From Candidatus Planktophila versatilis (GTDB lineage: Bacteria > Actinomycetota > Actinomycetes > Nanopelagicales > Nanopelagicaceae), in the NCBI RefSeq assembly GCF_002288265.1, contig NZ_CP016778.1, positions 248,001-312,000 on the forward strand: a stretch of 64,000 nt of DNA, in the 5' to 3' direction. The translations under genes and the position numbers were made by a program. How positions within the stretch are numbered: position 1 is the first letter of the stretch; each line of letters opens with the position of its first letter. Shown piece after piece: positions 43,389 through 52,626 of this stretch. Under the pieces are notes generated by a model. That model was not told the origin of the DNA and did no database searches. It saw only the letters and a program-made list of their open reading frames with translations.

Positions 43389-45998
43389 ATGGCGAAGGTG
43401 AAAGGTGAGGCTCTCACCCAATTTGAGGTGACTTCCGGGGTCACCCTCTCTCGCACGGTAATTCCCACCCTGCCACCCAACTATTTATCACGTAAGCATC
43501 TCTTTCACTTACTAGTCCATCCTGCACCGCAGACCACAGTTGTACTTGCCCCTGCCGGATATGGAAAAACTTCCTTGGTTGCAGAGTGGGCCAGTACCCA
43601 ACGAGATCGCGTTATCTGGCTAACTCTTACCGAAAGTGATTCACTGGAAGAGATGTCCCAGATTTTCATTCAAGCAACCCGCAATGTGATTCCAGGTTTT
43701 GCAAGCTGGTTTGATGACGAGCCTGGAATTCGCCCGGTAGAAAATGTACGCCGTTGGGGTAATGAGTTGTTTGCAACAGGCAAGGATTACATTTTAGTCA
43801 TTGACAATTTACGTCAGCACACAGCTAGAGATGTTGATATTGCCGTAAAGTTAATTGAACAATTCCCACCAAATTTGCAATTCATTACGATTCGAAGAGA
43901 TTCAATTGAAACCGTCTATGCAACATTTGCATCTCGTGGACTCCTGGCAATCGTAGGCAAGAATGAATTAGCATTTTCAGAGAGCGAGACTCAGGCGCTA
44001 GCGGGTCAATACTCAATTGATTTTTCTAATCCAAGTATTAAATCTTCACTGAATTCAGCCCAAGGGTGGCCAGCGGCTGTTTCTATGATTGCTCATCAGA
44101 TTTCTGGCACTGGCTCGGAAATTGATTTTGAAAAAGTATTGGCCTCGCAATCAAACCCGTTGCGAGTCCTAGCTGTATCAGTTCTTGACACGCTCCCAGC
44201 ATCGCTGCGGACAAAATTGCAATCCTTGAGCATTGTCGGTGAATTTAGCCACGAATTAGCACAGATTATTCTTGAAGCAGATTACTCGTATGACGAGATC
44301 AATCAATTTGCCCTGGATGGCAACATCTTCTCCCAGACCGGATCTCCAGAAGTATCCTTTGAGTTCAACTCGATTTTTCGAGAGATTCTGCTCGCTGAAC
44401 TTCGGGCAGATAAATTTAGAAAGTTGCGTATACATGCAAAACTTCTGCAGTTCCATGAGCATCGAAACGAGCCAAATTTAGCGCTAGAACATGCATACCT
44501 AGCTGAGGATTATGAAAAAGTAGGCGAGATTTTTCCAGATGCGGCCCGCATCCTGCAGGCAACCGGTAAAGGGCGAGAACTTATAAAGTGGTCGATTTTT
44601 GCTGGCGATGCATCTGAACTTGGATTGTTAAAAAGAGCCACCGTTGAAATAGCGGGCCGGCTAGCTAACTTGGAATTTTCAGAGGTATCGAACATGGCAG
44701 ATCAGATGAACCTTGATGCCAAAGGAACAGATTTGGAAGGTTTCATTAGCCAACTCACCCACGGCGCTAAGGCTTATGTGGATATATCGCAGGCAAAATT
44801 TGAAGAATTTAGCCAAGACTTTTCATTGGCGATGCAACCGGCCAACAGCCCACTGATGTTAGGTGCCGATGAGCAGCTGGCACTCCACAGATTGGCGGCA
44901 ACACGCTCCTTCATGCTGGGCCAGACATCAGAGCTAGAGCAGATTTTTGAGGAAGCAAACACGCTAGTCAACTCTTCAAAAATTTCGAAAAACAATCTCA
45001 TGCTTATGTCAATCAATGCAATGGTCCAACTAGAAATGGGTGATTACCGAAGAGCTTTTGAAGTTGCCCAAAATTGCAGTATGCAATTTACCAAGCAGGG
45101 TTATGTCGGAATCTTTGGGCCACTGGAGTCACTCTTTGTCATCGCTAGATGTCAACGTGAATTCTTGCGATATCGCGAAGCAGATGAGCGGTTTGAGCAA
45201 ATCAAAACCCTGGCTGAGGGATGGAAACAGTGGCATTGGTATTTCATGGCAGAGGGAAGTTTGGCTAAAACTATGGCGATGCAGGCAAATGCGCGCGGCG
45301 CCGTTGAAGCAATAAATGGCATGCGCCGGAAAGCTTCAGAGCTGGCCTATTCGCAAGGAATTGAAACTCTCATTGATGTAGCCGAGCTCAGTGTGCGCTA
45401 TGAGATAAAAGATTACGATCGACTCTCAGCACTTTTGCAACGTGTACCTGAACTCCCACAAGTTCAACTCATCAAACTGGCGCTGGCTCGCCATGGGAAC
45501 AAGGGCAACTCAATTGATATTGCTGGTTCCCTGCCCGATAAAACTCCGAGAGAGCAGATAGTTAAACATCTTGTCATGGCTGGAGGGGTAATAGACCAAG
45601 AGCGAGTCGCCCTGATTGAGATGAAGAAAGCCCTTGATATTGGATCGCGCGTGGGGGCTAAGGAGATTTTCTTGCGCCTATCAGATGAGATGGGAAACTT
45701 AATTTTGAAAATCGCAAGTGAGAGTCCCACTGTCTATCTAGAAGATCTAGCTGCCAGCGTGGCCGAAAAGATTAAGAGTCGGCGTGCCGGGTCTTCCGAA
45801 TTTTCAGCACCACTGACTAAGCGAGAATTGGAAGTATTGCGTCATCTATCAACAGATCGCCCAATTAGTTCTATTGCAATCACACTTCACATCTCACACA
45901 ACACGATGAAAACTCACCTAAAGAATCTCTATCGAAAGATGGGCGTTGATGGCCGGGTAACGGCCGTGGAAAAAGCGCGAGCAAACTACATTCTCTAA
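43389..45998 (+). CDS. MalT-like LuxR-family regulator with NTPase domain
   Basis: 869 aa. STAND NTPase: Walker A VLAPAGYGKTSLVAEW near residue 52, and VIDNLRQH as Walker B-like. The middle is a long TPR-like helical region, and the C-terminal LuxR HTH is LTKRELEVLRHLSTDRPISS with HNTMKTHLKNLYRKMGV. A large ligand-responsive activator of the MalT type; the ligand is unknown and gabT is a likely target by position. A GTG at 43371 is an alternative start. Confidence 0.88.
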   Translation: MAKVKGEALTQFEVTSGVTLSRTVIPTLPPNYLSRKHLFHLLVHPAPQTTVVLAPAGYGKTSLVAEWASTQRDRVIWLTLTESDSLEEMSQIFIQATRNVIPGFASWFDDEPGIRPVENVRRWGNELFATGKDYILVIDNLRQHTARDVDIAVKLIEQFPPNLQFITIRRDSIETVYATFASRGLLAIVGKNELAFSESETQALAGQYSIDFSNPSIKSSLNSAQGWPAAVSMIAHQISGTGSEIDFEKVLASQSNPLRVLAVSVLDTLPASLRTKLQSLSIVGEFSHELAQIILEADYSYDEINQFALDGNIFSQTGSPEVSFEFNSIFREILLAELRADKFRKLRIHAKLLQFHEHRNEPNLALEHAYLAEDYEKVGEIFPDAARILQATGKGRELIKWSIFAGDASELGLLKRATVEIAGRLANLEFSEVSNMADQMNLDAKGTDLEGFISQLTHGAKAYVDISQAKFEEFSQDFSLAMQPANSPLMLGADEQLALHRLAATRSFMLGQTSELEQIFEEANTLVNSSKISKNNLMLMSINAMVQLEMGDYRRAFEVAQNCSMQFTKQGYVGIFGPLESLFVIARCQREFLRYREADERFEQIKTLAEGWKQWHWYFMAEGSLAKTMAMQANARGAVEAINGMRRKASELAYSQGIETLIDVAELSVRYEIKDYDRLSALLQRVPELPQVQLIKLALARHGNKGNSIDIAGSLPDKTPREQIVKHLVMAGGVIDQERVALIEMKKALDIGSRVGAKEIFLRLSDEMGNLILKIASESPTVYLEDLAASVAEKIKSRRAGSSEFSAPLTKRELEVLRHLSTDRPISSIAITLHISHNTMKTHLKNLYRKMGVDGRVTAVEKARANYIL

Positions 45999-46004
45999 GT
46001 CCTA

Positions 46005-47255
46005 CTAGTCGCGCGACTGCCCCGATTTATGCTTATAACGGCCCATAAATTCTTTTTTCATATCCTGGAAGTTTCCATCAAGTAGAGCCTGTCGCATCTG
46101 ATCAACTAAGCGCACGATAAATCGTTCATTATGGATTGTGGCCAGGGTGCCAGCAACCATCTCTTTGGCACGAAAGAGATGGCATAGGTAGGCGCGGGTG
46201 TAATGCGTGCAGGTATAGCAATCACATTCATCATCAATCGGATTAAAGTCACGGATAAATGGTTGATTAGAGACGTTAAAACGACCTTCCATCGTATAGA
46301 CCGCACTGGTGCGGGCAATGCGCGATGCCAGCACGCAGTCAAAGGTATCGATTCCGTTCTCCACTCCAACAAATAAGTCTTCCGGGGCGCCGATGCCAAG
46401 CAGATGTTTCGGTTTCTCCTGCGGCAGCGTTGAATTCACCCAGCTCACAATTGTGCCCAGTGAATCTTTATCTAGCGCGCCACCAATACCAAAGCCATCG
46501 AATTCAATTCCAGATGAACTCATGGTCCCCAGATCACCGGCGGCTTTCTTGCGCAAGTCTTCATACTGCGCGCCTTGAATGACGCCAAAGAGTGCTTGAT
46601 ATGGCTTTGCCGTGCGGGCATCGGTCAATTTTTTATGTTCATCCAGGCAGCGAATGGCCCAGTCATAGGTGCGAGACATAGCCAGCTCTTGATAGGGGCG
46701 AGTGTTATGCAGGGTGGTGCACTCATCGAATGCGAACATAATGTCGGCGCCCAACTTATGTTGAATCTGCATAGAGATTTCGGCGGTAAAGCGGTGCATC
46801 GAGCCATCGAGGTGGCTCTTAAAGGTAACGCCCTCATCATCAACATGGGCTAGCCGCTCTTTATTCTTTGCAATCACTTGATCAGAACGGAAGGTCTGCG
46901 CATCCATCGCTAAGACCTTTTTAAATCCCACACCGAGTGAGAGCACCTGAAAGCCACCGCTATCGGTAAAAGTTGGCTTATCCCAATTCATAAATGAACC
47001 AAGGCCGCCGGCCTCATCTAATACATCGGGGCCAGGTTGCAGATAGAGGTGATAAGCATTTGCCAGCAGGGCTTGCGCCCCGAGGTTCTCCATCGCCTCT
47101 GGCAGAACTGTTTTCACCGTTGCCTTGGTGCCCACCGGAATAAAGGCAGGGGTCTGAATCTGCCCATGAGGTGTTGTCAGTGTTCCGACGCGCGCTAAAC
47201 CAGAGTCGGCGGCGTGGTTGATCTCAAAAGCGAAACCGTTTGTGGGTTTACTCAT
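46005..47255 (-). CDS. tgt: queuine tRNA-ribosyltransferase
   Basis: 416 aa: TDSGGFQVLSLG, VDDEGVTFKSHLDGS, GIGAPEDLFVGVENGIDTFDCV and the zinc site CDCYTCTHYTRAYLCHLFRA. Exchanges G34 for preQ1 or queuine in tRNAs with GUN anticodons. No other queuosine genes are in the window, so the base may be salvaged. Ends 6 nt from the LuxR gene stop. Confidence 0.95.
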   Translation of the reverse strand: MSKPTNGFAFEINHAADSGLARVGTLTTPHGQIQTPAFIPVGTKATVKTVLPEAMENLGAQALLANAYHLYLQPGPDVLDEAGGLGSFMNWDKPTFTDSGGFQVLSLGVGFKKVLAMDAQTFRSDQVIAKNKERLAHVDDEGVTFKSHLDGSMHRFTAEISMQIQHKLGADIMFAFDECTTLHNTRPYQELAMSRTYDWAIRCLDEHKKLTDARTAKPYQALFGVIQGAQYEDLRKKAAGDLGTMSSSGIEFDGFGIGGALDKDSLGTIVSWVNSTLPQEKPKHLLGIGAPEDLFVGVENGIDTFDCVLASRIARTSAVYTMEGRFNVSNQPFIRDFNPIDDECDCYTCTHYTRAYLCHLFRAKEMVAGTLATIHNERFIVRLVDQMRQALLDGNFQDMKKEFMGRYKHKSGQSRD

Positions 47256-47286
47256 TGGGGGCCACCATTAGGTAAGTGTGGCAGAG

Positions 47287-49251
47287 CTACCAAATTCGCA
47301 CACGCTCGTGCTCTGCCAGCCAGAGTTCATCGCTCTGACTGACACCGAATGCTTGATAGAACTCGGGCATATTGCGCACAATCTGATTACAACGAAATTC
47401 ATCAGGGGAGTGTGGATCTGTTGCAATCCGGCGACGCACTTCTTCCGGGCGATTCTTATTACGCCAGGAGTGGGCATAGGAAAGGAAGAATCGTTGTTCA
47501 CCAGTGAGTCCGTCAATGACTGGACTTTGCGCACCTCCCAAAGCTAATTTCCATGCCTTATATGCAATCGCCAGGCCACCGAGATCACCAATATTTTCAC
47601 CCAAAGTAAAGGCGCCATTGACGTGGATATCAGGGGTGCTTTCAGGGGATAAGGCATCGAATTGCTTAACCAGCACGGCAGTGAGTTCTTCAAACTTGCT
47701 GCGATCTTCATCGCTCCACCAATCCACCATATTGCCATCACCATCATATTTGGAACCTTGATCATCAAAGCCATGGCCTATTTCGTGGCCAATAACTGCG
47801 CCAATGCCGCCGTAGTTAGCTGCGATATCAGCTTCTAAATCAAAGAAGGGTGGCTGCAAGATTGCCGCCGGAAAGACAATTTCATTGGCAAGTGGGTTGT
47901 AATAAGCGTTGACCGTCTGCGGGGTCATATGCCACTCATCGCGATCAACCGGTGCGCCAATCTTGGCAATGGCATAGGCATGATCGAACTCGGCGATTCG
48001 CCATAAGTTGCCAATCAGATCACTGGCAGAAATTTCTAAGGTGGAATAGTCGCGCCATTTATCGGGATAACCAATCTTGGGGGTGAACTTAGTCAGCTTT
48101 TCTAGCGCCTTTTCCTTCGTTGCCGCTGACATCCAGGGCAGGTCAATAATGCTTAGCCGATAAGCCTCAAGCAGATAATCAACTAATACCTTCATCTCAC
48201 TCTTTGCTTTTTCCGAGAAGTGCTGTTCGACATAAACCTTGCCGATGGCTTCACCGAGGGCGCCTTGGGTGACAGAGACGGCGCGCTTCCAGCGATCGCG
48301 AATCTGTGGCGTGCCAGAGAGGGTCTTGGCATAGAACTCAAAGTTCTGCTGCACGATGTCATCGGTGAGAAATGCGGCGCTAGCAGAGACGAGATTGAGT
48401 TTGAGCCAGGCGACCCACGAATCGCGCTCGCCAGAAAAGTCACCAAGTAGGGCCGAGACGGATTCAAAGAAGGATGGTTCACATACGACCAGGGATTCAA
48501 ATGCTTTCGCTGGCACTTTGGCGTGCTCGGCCCAGAGGTCGAATAAGAAGTGTGGGGCAAGGCTTTCTAGCTCGGCGCGGCTGTATTTGTTATAGGTCAG
48601 AGTTGCATCGCGATCTTTTACCTGATCCCAGTGATGACTAGCAATTTTTGTCTCCAACGCCAGGATCTGTGCTCCGACGGTAGCGCCATCTGCAATTCCC
48701 ACAAGTGCGCACATCTTTGCCACATGCTCCACAAAGGCACTTCGAATCTCGGCAAATTGATCTTCCCGGTAATAGGACTCATCGGGTAGCGATAGCCCGC
48801 CCTGGCCGAGATAGAGAATATTGGTATCAGAATCCATCGCATCGGGATAGATGGCTGCGCCAAAGATTCCGCCAATGCCACGCATTTCAAGTCTGGCCAT
48901 GACTGAGATAAATTCGGGCAAGTTGGTGATGCCATCGATGGCGGCTAAATCTTCGACGATGGGCGCGATACCGCGGGCTTTAATGGCATCGGTATCCATA
49001 AAAGATTTGTAGAGGTCGCCAATTTTCTGCGCCTCACCTGTGCCAGTTGCGCTCTCGATAATCTGTCGAACCTGGGCCTCGGCGGCATCATGTAATTTGC
49101 GAAAGATGCCATCGCTAGATCGGTCATCTGGCATCTGATACTCGGTAATCCACTTTCCGTTGTAGTGACGGAAGAGGTCATCTTGTGGACGCACCTGTGG
49201 GTCGAGGGCAGAAGTTTCGATTCCAGATTTCACCGGGCTCATGAGTTCCAT
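47287..49251 (-). CDS. M13 family metallopeptidase (neprilysin/PepO-like)
   Basis: About 654 aa, standard length. N-terminal RPQDDLFRHYNGKWI, zinc motif VIGHEIGHGFDDQGSKYDGDG, second ligand box LGENIGDLGGLAIA, late family motif and C-terminal VRIW. No signal peptide, so it is probably a cytoplasmic oligopeptidase. Start at 49251 or ATG 49242; a longer reading crosses the operator and the MarR promoter. Confidence 0.92.
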   Translation of the reverse strand: MELMSPVKSGIETSALDPQVRPQDDLFRHYNGKWITEYQMPDDRSSDGIFRKLHDAAEAQVRQIIESATGTGEAQKIGDLYKSFMDTDAIKARGIAPIVEDLAAIDGITNLPEFISVMARLEMRGIGGIFGAAIYPDAMDSDTNILYLGQGGLSLPDESYYREDQFAEIRSAFVEHVAKMCALVGIADGATVGAQILALETKIASHHWDQVKDRDATLTYNKYSRAELESLAPHFLFDLWAEHAKVPAKAFESLVVCEPSFFESVSALLGDFSGERDSWVAWLKLNLVSASAAFLTDDIVQQNFEFYAKTLSGTPQIRDRWKRAVSVTQGALGEAIGKVYVEQHFSEKAKSEMKVLVDYLLEAYRLSIIDLPWMSAATKEKALEKLTKFTPKIGYPDKWRDYSTLEISASDLIGNLWRIAEFDHAYAIAKIGAPVDRDEWHMTPQTVNAYYNPLANEIVFPAAILQPPFFDLEADIAANYGGIGAVIGHEIGHGFDDQGSKYDGDGNMVDWWSDEDRSKFEELTAVLVKQFDALSPESTPDIHVNGAFTLGENIGDLGGLAIAYKAWKLALGGAQSPVIDGLTGEQRFFLSYAHSWRNKNRPEEVRRRIATDPHSPDEFRCNQIVRNMPEFYQAFGVSQSDELWLAEHERVRIW

Positions 49252-49269
49252 TTCATCGTGTGTAAAAGT

Positions 49270-49287
49270 AGTTGAAAGTTCAACTTT
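49270..49287 (+). promoter_or_regulatory. MarR-type operator
   Basis: Overlapping palindromes AGTTGAA-AG-TTCAACT and AAAGTT-C-AACTTT in the 63-nt gap between the divergent M13 peptidase and MarR genes. TACTAT (-10 of marR) follows at 49302. MarR regulators usually bind such sites and control both genes. Confidence 0.6.
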
Positions 49288-49314
49288 GTCACTAAAGAGC
49301 GTACTATTGCCGCT

Positions 49315-49797
49315 ATGGCAGGGCAAAACGCTACAACACCGCGCTGGCTTAATGCTGCCGAAATGAAGGCTTGGCGCCGATACATCATCGCTAGCCGCCG
49401 GTTACTTGAAGCACTCGATTTAGATCTTGCCAGCCATGAGCTTTCGATGGCCGACTATGAAGTCTTGGCCCAACTCAGTGATGCCCCAGAACGCAGGATG
49501 CGCATGAGTGAGCTAGCCGATGTTGCCATGCTCTCGCGCTCGCGCCTTTCCCACCGGATCAAGGTGATGGAGAAGGCGGGCTGGGTAAAGCGAGAGGCCT
49601 GCCCGGAAGATAAGCGGGGCTACTTCGCGGTCATGACCGCCAAGGGGTGGAAGGCAATTGTTTCTGCTGCCCCTGATCATGTGGAGAGTGTGCGCACTAG
49701 GTTTGTTGATCACTTAACGAAAGAAGATCAACGAGTGTTATCAGAAATATTTGAACGAGTAACGCATTCCCTGAAAATCAATCCGCCAGCAGAATAA
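49315..49797 (+). CDS. MarR family transcriptional regulator
   Basis: 160 aa winged helix: HELSMADYEVLAQLSDAPERR, MSELADVAMLSRSRLSHRI recognition helix, VKREACPEDKRGYFAVMT wing, C-terminal dimer helices. TACTAT lies 7 nt before the ATG (leaderless). Likely autoregulated with the divergent peptidase. Confidence 0.92.
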   Translation: MAGQNATTPRWLNAAEMKAWRRYIIASRRLLEALDLDLASHELSMADYEVLAQLSDAPERRMRMSELADVAMLSRSRLSHRIKVMEKAGWVKREACPEDKRGYFAVMTAKGWKAIVSAAPDHVESVRTRFVDHLTKEDQRVLSEIFERVTHSLKINPPAE

Positions 49798-49830
49798 AAA
49801 ACCCCGCCAGTTACCTGGCGGGGTTTTTTA
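49796..49830. terminator. bidirectional terminator
   Basis: ACCCCGCCAG-TTAC-CTGGCGGGGT, 10 perfect pairs, flanked by A5 and T5, between the convergent marR and histone-like genes. Confidence 0.95.
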
Positions 49831-49842
49831 TAAGTAAATGAA

Positions 49843-50241
49843 TTACTTAGCTGCTGCCTTCTTACGACGACGGCGCTTTGGAGCAGCTGCTGGAGCTGCT
49901 GCCTTCTTCTTGCGACGCTTTGGAGCAGCCTTCTTTGCTGCTGCCTTCTTACGACGCTTTGGAGCAGCCTTCTTTGCTGCTGCCTTCTTACGACGCTTTG
50001 GAGCAGCCTTCTTTGCTGCTGCCTTCTTACGACGCTTTGGAGCAGCCTTCTTTGCTGCTGCCTTCTTACGACGCTTTGGAGCAGCCTTCTTTGCTGCTGC
50101 CTTCTTACGACGCTTTGGAGCAGCCTTCTTTGCTGCTGCCTTCTTACGACGCTTTGGTGCTGCTGCCTTTGCGGCAGCCTTCTTACGACGCTTCTTAGGT
50201 GCTGCTGGTGCAGCTGCCTTCTTACGACGCTTTGCAGCCAT
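49843..50241 (-). CDS. histone H1-like Lys/Arg/Ala-rich DNA-binding protein
   Basis: 132 aa made only of Ala, Lys, Arg and Pro plus the first Met. Built from about six tandem 13-residue units (KAAPKRRKKAAAK), with diverged ends. It resembles the basic tails of actinobacterial HU/Lsr2-type and H1-like proteins, but no globular domain is present. It probably coats nucleic acid. Ribosome site AGGAG 7 nt upstream. The opposite strand's long open frames here are shadows of the repeat. Confidence 0.85.
   Translation of the reverse strand: MAAKRRKKAAAPAAPKKRRKKAAAKAAAPKRRKKAAAKKAAPKRRKKAAAKKAAPKRRKKAAAKKAAPKRRKKAAAKKAAPKRRKKAAAKKAAPKRRKKAAAKKAAPKRRKKKAAAPAAAPKRRRRKKAAAK
49915..50155. repeat. tandem 39-bp repeat inside the histone-like gene
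   Basis: About six nearly identical 39-bp units, each coding 13 residues. Their near-identity at silent sites indicates recent expansion or homogenisation, and copy number probably varies between strains. Confidence 0.85.
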
Positions 50242-50443
50242 CTGTTTTCTCCTAATCGGAAGGGTTCGGATCCGTCACCCAAACCTGTTTCGTGGATAAG
50301 TGTGACGGAATTTTGAAAGAAATACCACTACATAGTGAGAAATATTTCAGTGCGTGTCGCAAATTATTTTTTGATTATTTCTATGCATCTACGGAAATTT
50401 CTTGGTGTTTTTTTCTAAAAAAGTAAGAAAATCGAATGGAATT

Positions 50444-51718
50444 TTAGGAATTTTCCAGATTTTTGCGATTTTGGCGTTCTCGAACCGCGAATTCGTTCGT
50501 TTCGACGTCGTATTTCCACATTTTCGGCAAGAAAAAGGCCAGAAATGCGACCACGATGGCACATAAAATGCCCCCGGAAGTTACCGAAAAGGACAAACTA
50601 GTAGCAGAGGCGATTGTCGCCGCCCGTAATTGTCCGGCCAGCGGACCGACCGAGTAAGAAAGTAATTCGATACCGGCAAGTCGTCCGCGGAAGTGGTCCG
50701 GGATTGTTTGGTTCCAGATATTTGCACGAAACAGGGCGCTGATCATGTCAAAGGCCCCGGCGATAGTCAGGAAGAGTAAGACAAGAACCAAGGATGTACT
50801 CAGGCCAGCAACAGCGATGGCAAGACCCCAACCGATGGCGGCCAGAATTACCGCTCTGCCATGAAAGCGATAGCGAGTTGTCCATCCGGATGTCACAGTG
50901 ACAAGCACAGAGCCGACTGTAATTGCGGAATAGAACATTCCAAGGGCCCACGGCGCATTAAGTTGGTCGGCCCAGAATGGATAGAGCGCCATCGGCATTG
51001 CAAGTGTCATGGCCGCCAAGTCAATGATGTATGTGCCAATTAAATCTTGGCGACTAAATGCATATTTCACACCATCTAATAACGCTGCCAGAGATGGCTT
51101 TTTCGCCTCTTTTGAAGAAGGCATAGATCGCACACGTGCCAGAAAAACGAGTGCAACAACATAAGTTGCCATATCTACTGCGAAACCAGCCGAGATCGAA
51201 AATGTGGAGAAGATAATGCCGCCCACTGTGGGGCCCACGATCAGACCCAGCTGCCAACGCAAACTCATCAGCGCAGTAGCTGCCGGCAGATCTTGGTGGC
51301 CAACTAATCGAGGCAACATGGCATCGGCGCTAGGACGTTGTAAACCATCGACTACCGCAAAGAGTCCGGCTGCGATGTAGATGACCCAGACCTTTGGCTC
51401 CCACAGCATCGAGTTGGCAAGAAGTAGCGCCACCAACAACATGGCGCCAGCTTCGGTCGCCCAGACCATCTTCTTTCGGTTGACTGAATCGGCAAGGACC
51501 CCGCCGTAGAGACCAAAAACAATCAGTGGCACGAGTTCGATGGCACCGACGATACCTACCGCAAGGTAGGAATTGGTGAGCTCTTTAATCTGAAAAGGGA
51601 TAGCGACATAGGTAATCATCGATCCGAGGTAAGAAATCAGCCCGGCCGCCCAGAGATTACGAAAATCCGGGTATTTCTTAAGCGGAGTGAGATCTATTGA
51701 ATGCTTTGCCACTACCAA
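50444..51718 (-). CDS. MFS transporter (enterobactin exporter-like group)
   Basis: 424 aa with 12 hydrophobic helices. Early motif FRNLWAAGLISYLGSMITYVAIPFQ and loop YGGVLADSVNRKKMV are typical of MFS_3 (EntS-like) exporters. The C-terminus is charged. 3 nt downstream of panB on the same strand. Substrate unknown. Confidence 0.87.
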   Translation of the reverse strand: MVVAKHSIDLTPLKKYPDFRNLWAAGLISYLGSMITYVAIPFQIKELTNSYLAVGIVGAIELVPLIVFGLYGGVLADSVNRKKMVWATEAGAMLLVALLLANSMLWEPKVWVIYIAAGLFAVVDGLQRPSADAMLPRLVGHQDLPAATALMSLRWQLGLIVGPTVGGIIFSTFSISAGFAVDMATYVVALVFLARVRSMPSSKEAKKPSLAALLDGVKYAFSRQDLIGTYIIDLAAMTLAMPMALYPFWADQLNAPWALGMFYSAITVGSVLVTVTSGWTTRYRFHGRAVILAAIGWGLAIAVAGLSTSLVLVLLFLTIAGAFDMISALFRANIWNQTIPDHFRGRLAGIELLSYSVGPLAGQLRAATIASATSLSFSVTSGGILCAIVVAFLAFFLPKMWKYDVETNEFAVRERQNRKNLENS

Positions 51719-51721
51719 AGA

Positions 51722-52537
51722 CTAGTGAAAGCTCTGCGCCTCAGTGGGAAATGCTCCGGTGCGAACTTCGCTAGCAAACTCTTGGGTGGCAGCTAACAAT
51801 TCCTGGCGCAGATTGCGATATGCCTTAGCAAGTTTGGGTGGATTGGCGGTAAAGCCAGCCATATCTGTCCAGACTAAAACTTGGGCATCGCATTGTGCGC
51901 CGGCGCCGATTCCGATGGTGGGAATGGATAAAGCCGCCGTAATTCTGGCCGCCAATTCGGCCGGCACAAGTTCTAGCACGAGGGCAAAAGCACCTGCTTT
52001 TTCGAGGGCGAGTGCGGCCTCCAACATGGCATCGCCATCGGTGCGACCCTGCACTCGATAGCCGCCTAATTGATGAAGTGATTGCGGAGTAAGGCCTAGG
52101 TGGGCCATGACCGGAATGCCAGATGAAGTGAGTTTTTCAACGGTTGCAATATGTGCACCTTCTAACTTCACCGCCATCGCACCGGCCTCTTTGAAAAATC
52201 GGGTAGCAGTTGTCAGTGCTTGTTCCGGGGAAGCTTCATAAGAACCAAAGGGCAGATCTGCCACGACCATTGCCCGCGCGGATCCGCGTACTACTGCTCG
52301 GGTTAAGGGAATCAAATCATCAACCGTGACCGGAATGGTGTTCTCTTCGCCGAGAAAATTATTGCCGGCGCTATCACCGACGAGCAGTACTGGAATTTGG
52401 GCCTCATCGAAAATTGATGCCGTGATCTGTTCATAGCTGGTGAGCATCGGCCACTTCTCACCGCGCACCTTGGCTGCGCGCAGATCAAGGATGGTCACGC
52501 GGCGATGGGAGGCGCCACCGTAAAGGGTTGTACTCAT
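51722..52537 (-). CDS. panB: 3-methyl-2-oxobutanoate hydroxymethyltransferase
   Basis: 271 aa: ISRs LTSYEQITASIFDEAQIPVL, LVGDSAGNNFLG (Mg site), VKLEGAHI, PVMAHLGLTPQSLHQLGGYRVQGR. First step of pantothenate synthesis. The start at 52537 has GGAGAAA upstream; a longer reading would overlap nadE. Confidence 0.94.
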   Translation of the reverse strand: MSTTLYGGASHRRVTILDLRAAKVRGEKWPMLTSYEQITASIFDEAQIPVLLVGDSAGNNFLGEENTIPVTVDDLIPLTRAVVRGSARAMVVADLPFGSYEASPEQALTTATRFFKEAGAMAVKLEGAHIATVEKLTSSGIPVMAHLGLTPQSLHQLGGYRVQGRTDGDAMLEAALALEKAGAFALVLELVPAELAARITAALSIPTIGIGAGAQCDAQVLVWTDMAGFTANPPKLAKAYRNLRQELLAATQEFASEVRTGAFPTEAQSFH

Positions 52538-52626
52538 TATTTCTCCTGCCTCGAAGCCGCTTGGCGCGGTCCCCGGGTCAAAAACAATGGTACCCCTGAT
52601 ACGCAACTGGGCGATAATCTTGAACA

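Noticed and set aside
49838-50299. Plus-strand and alternative-frame repeats (Phe/Leu/Arg-rich) over the histone-like gene
   Set aside because: Shadows of the 39-bp repeat. Only the minus-strand Ala/Lys/Arg frame has a ribosome site and a biologically sensible product.
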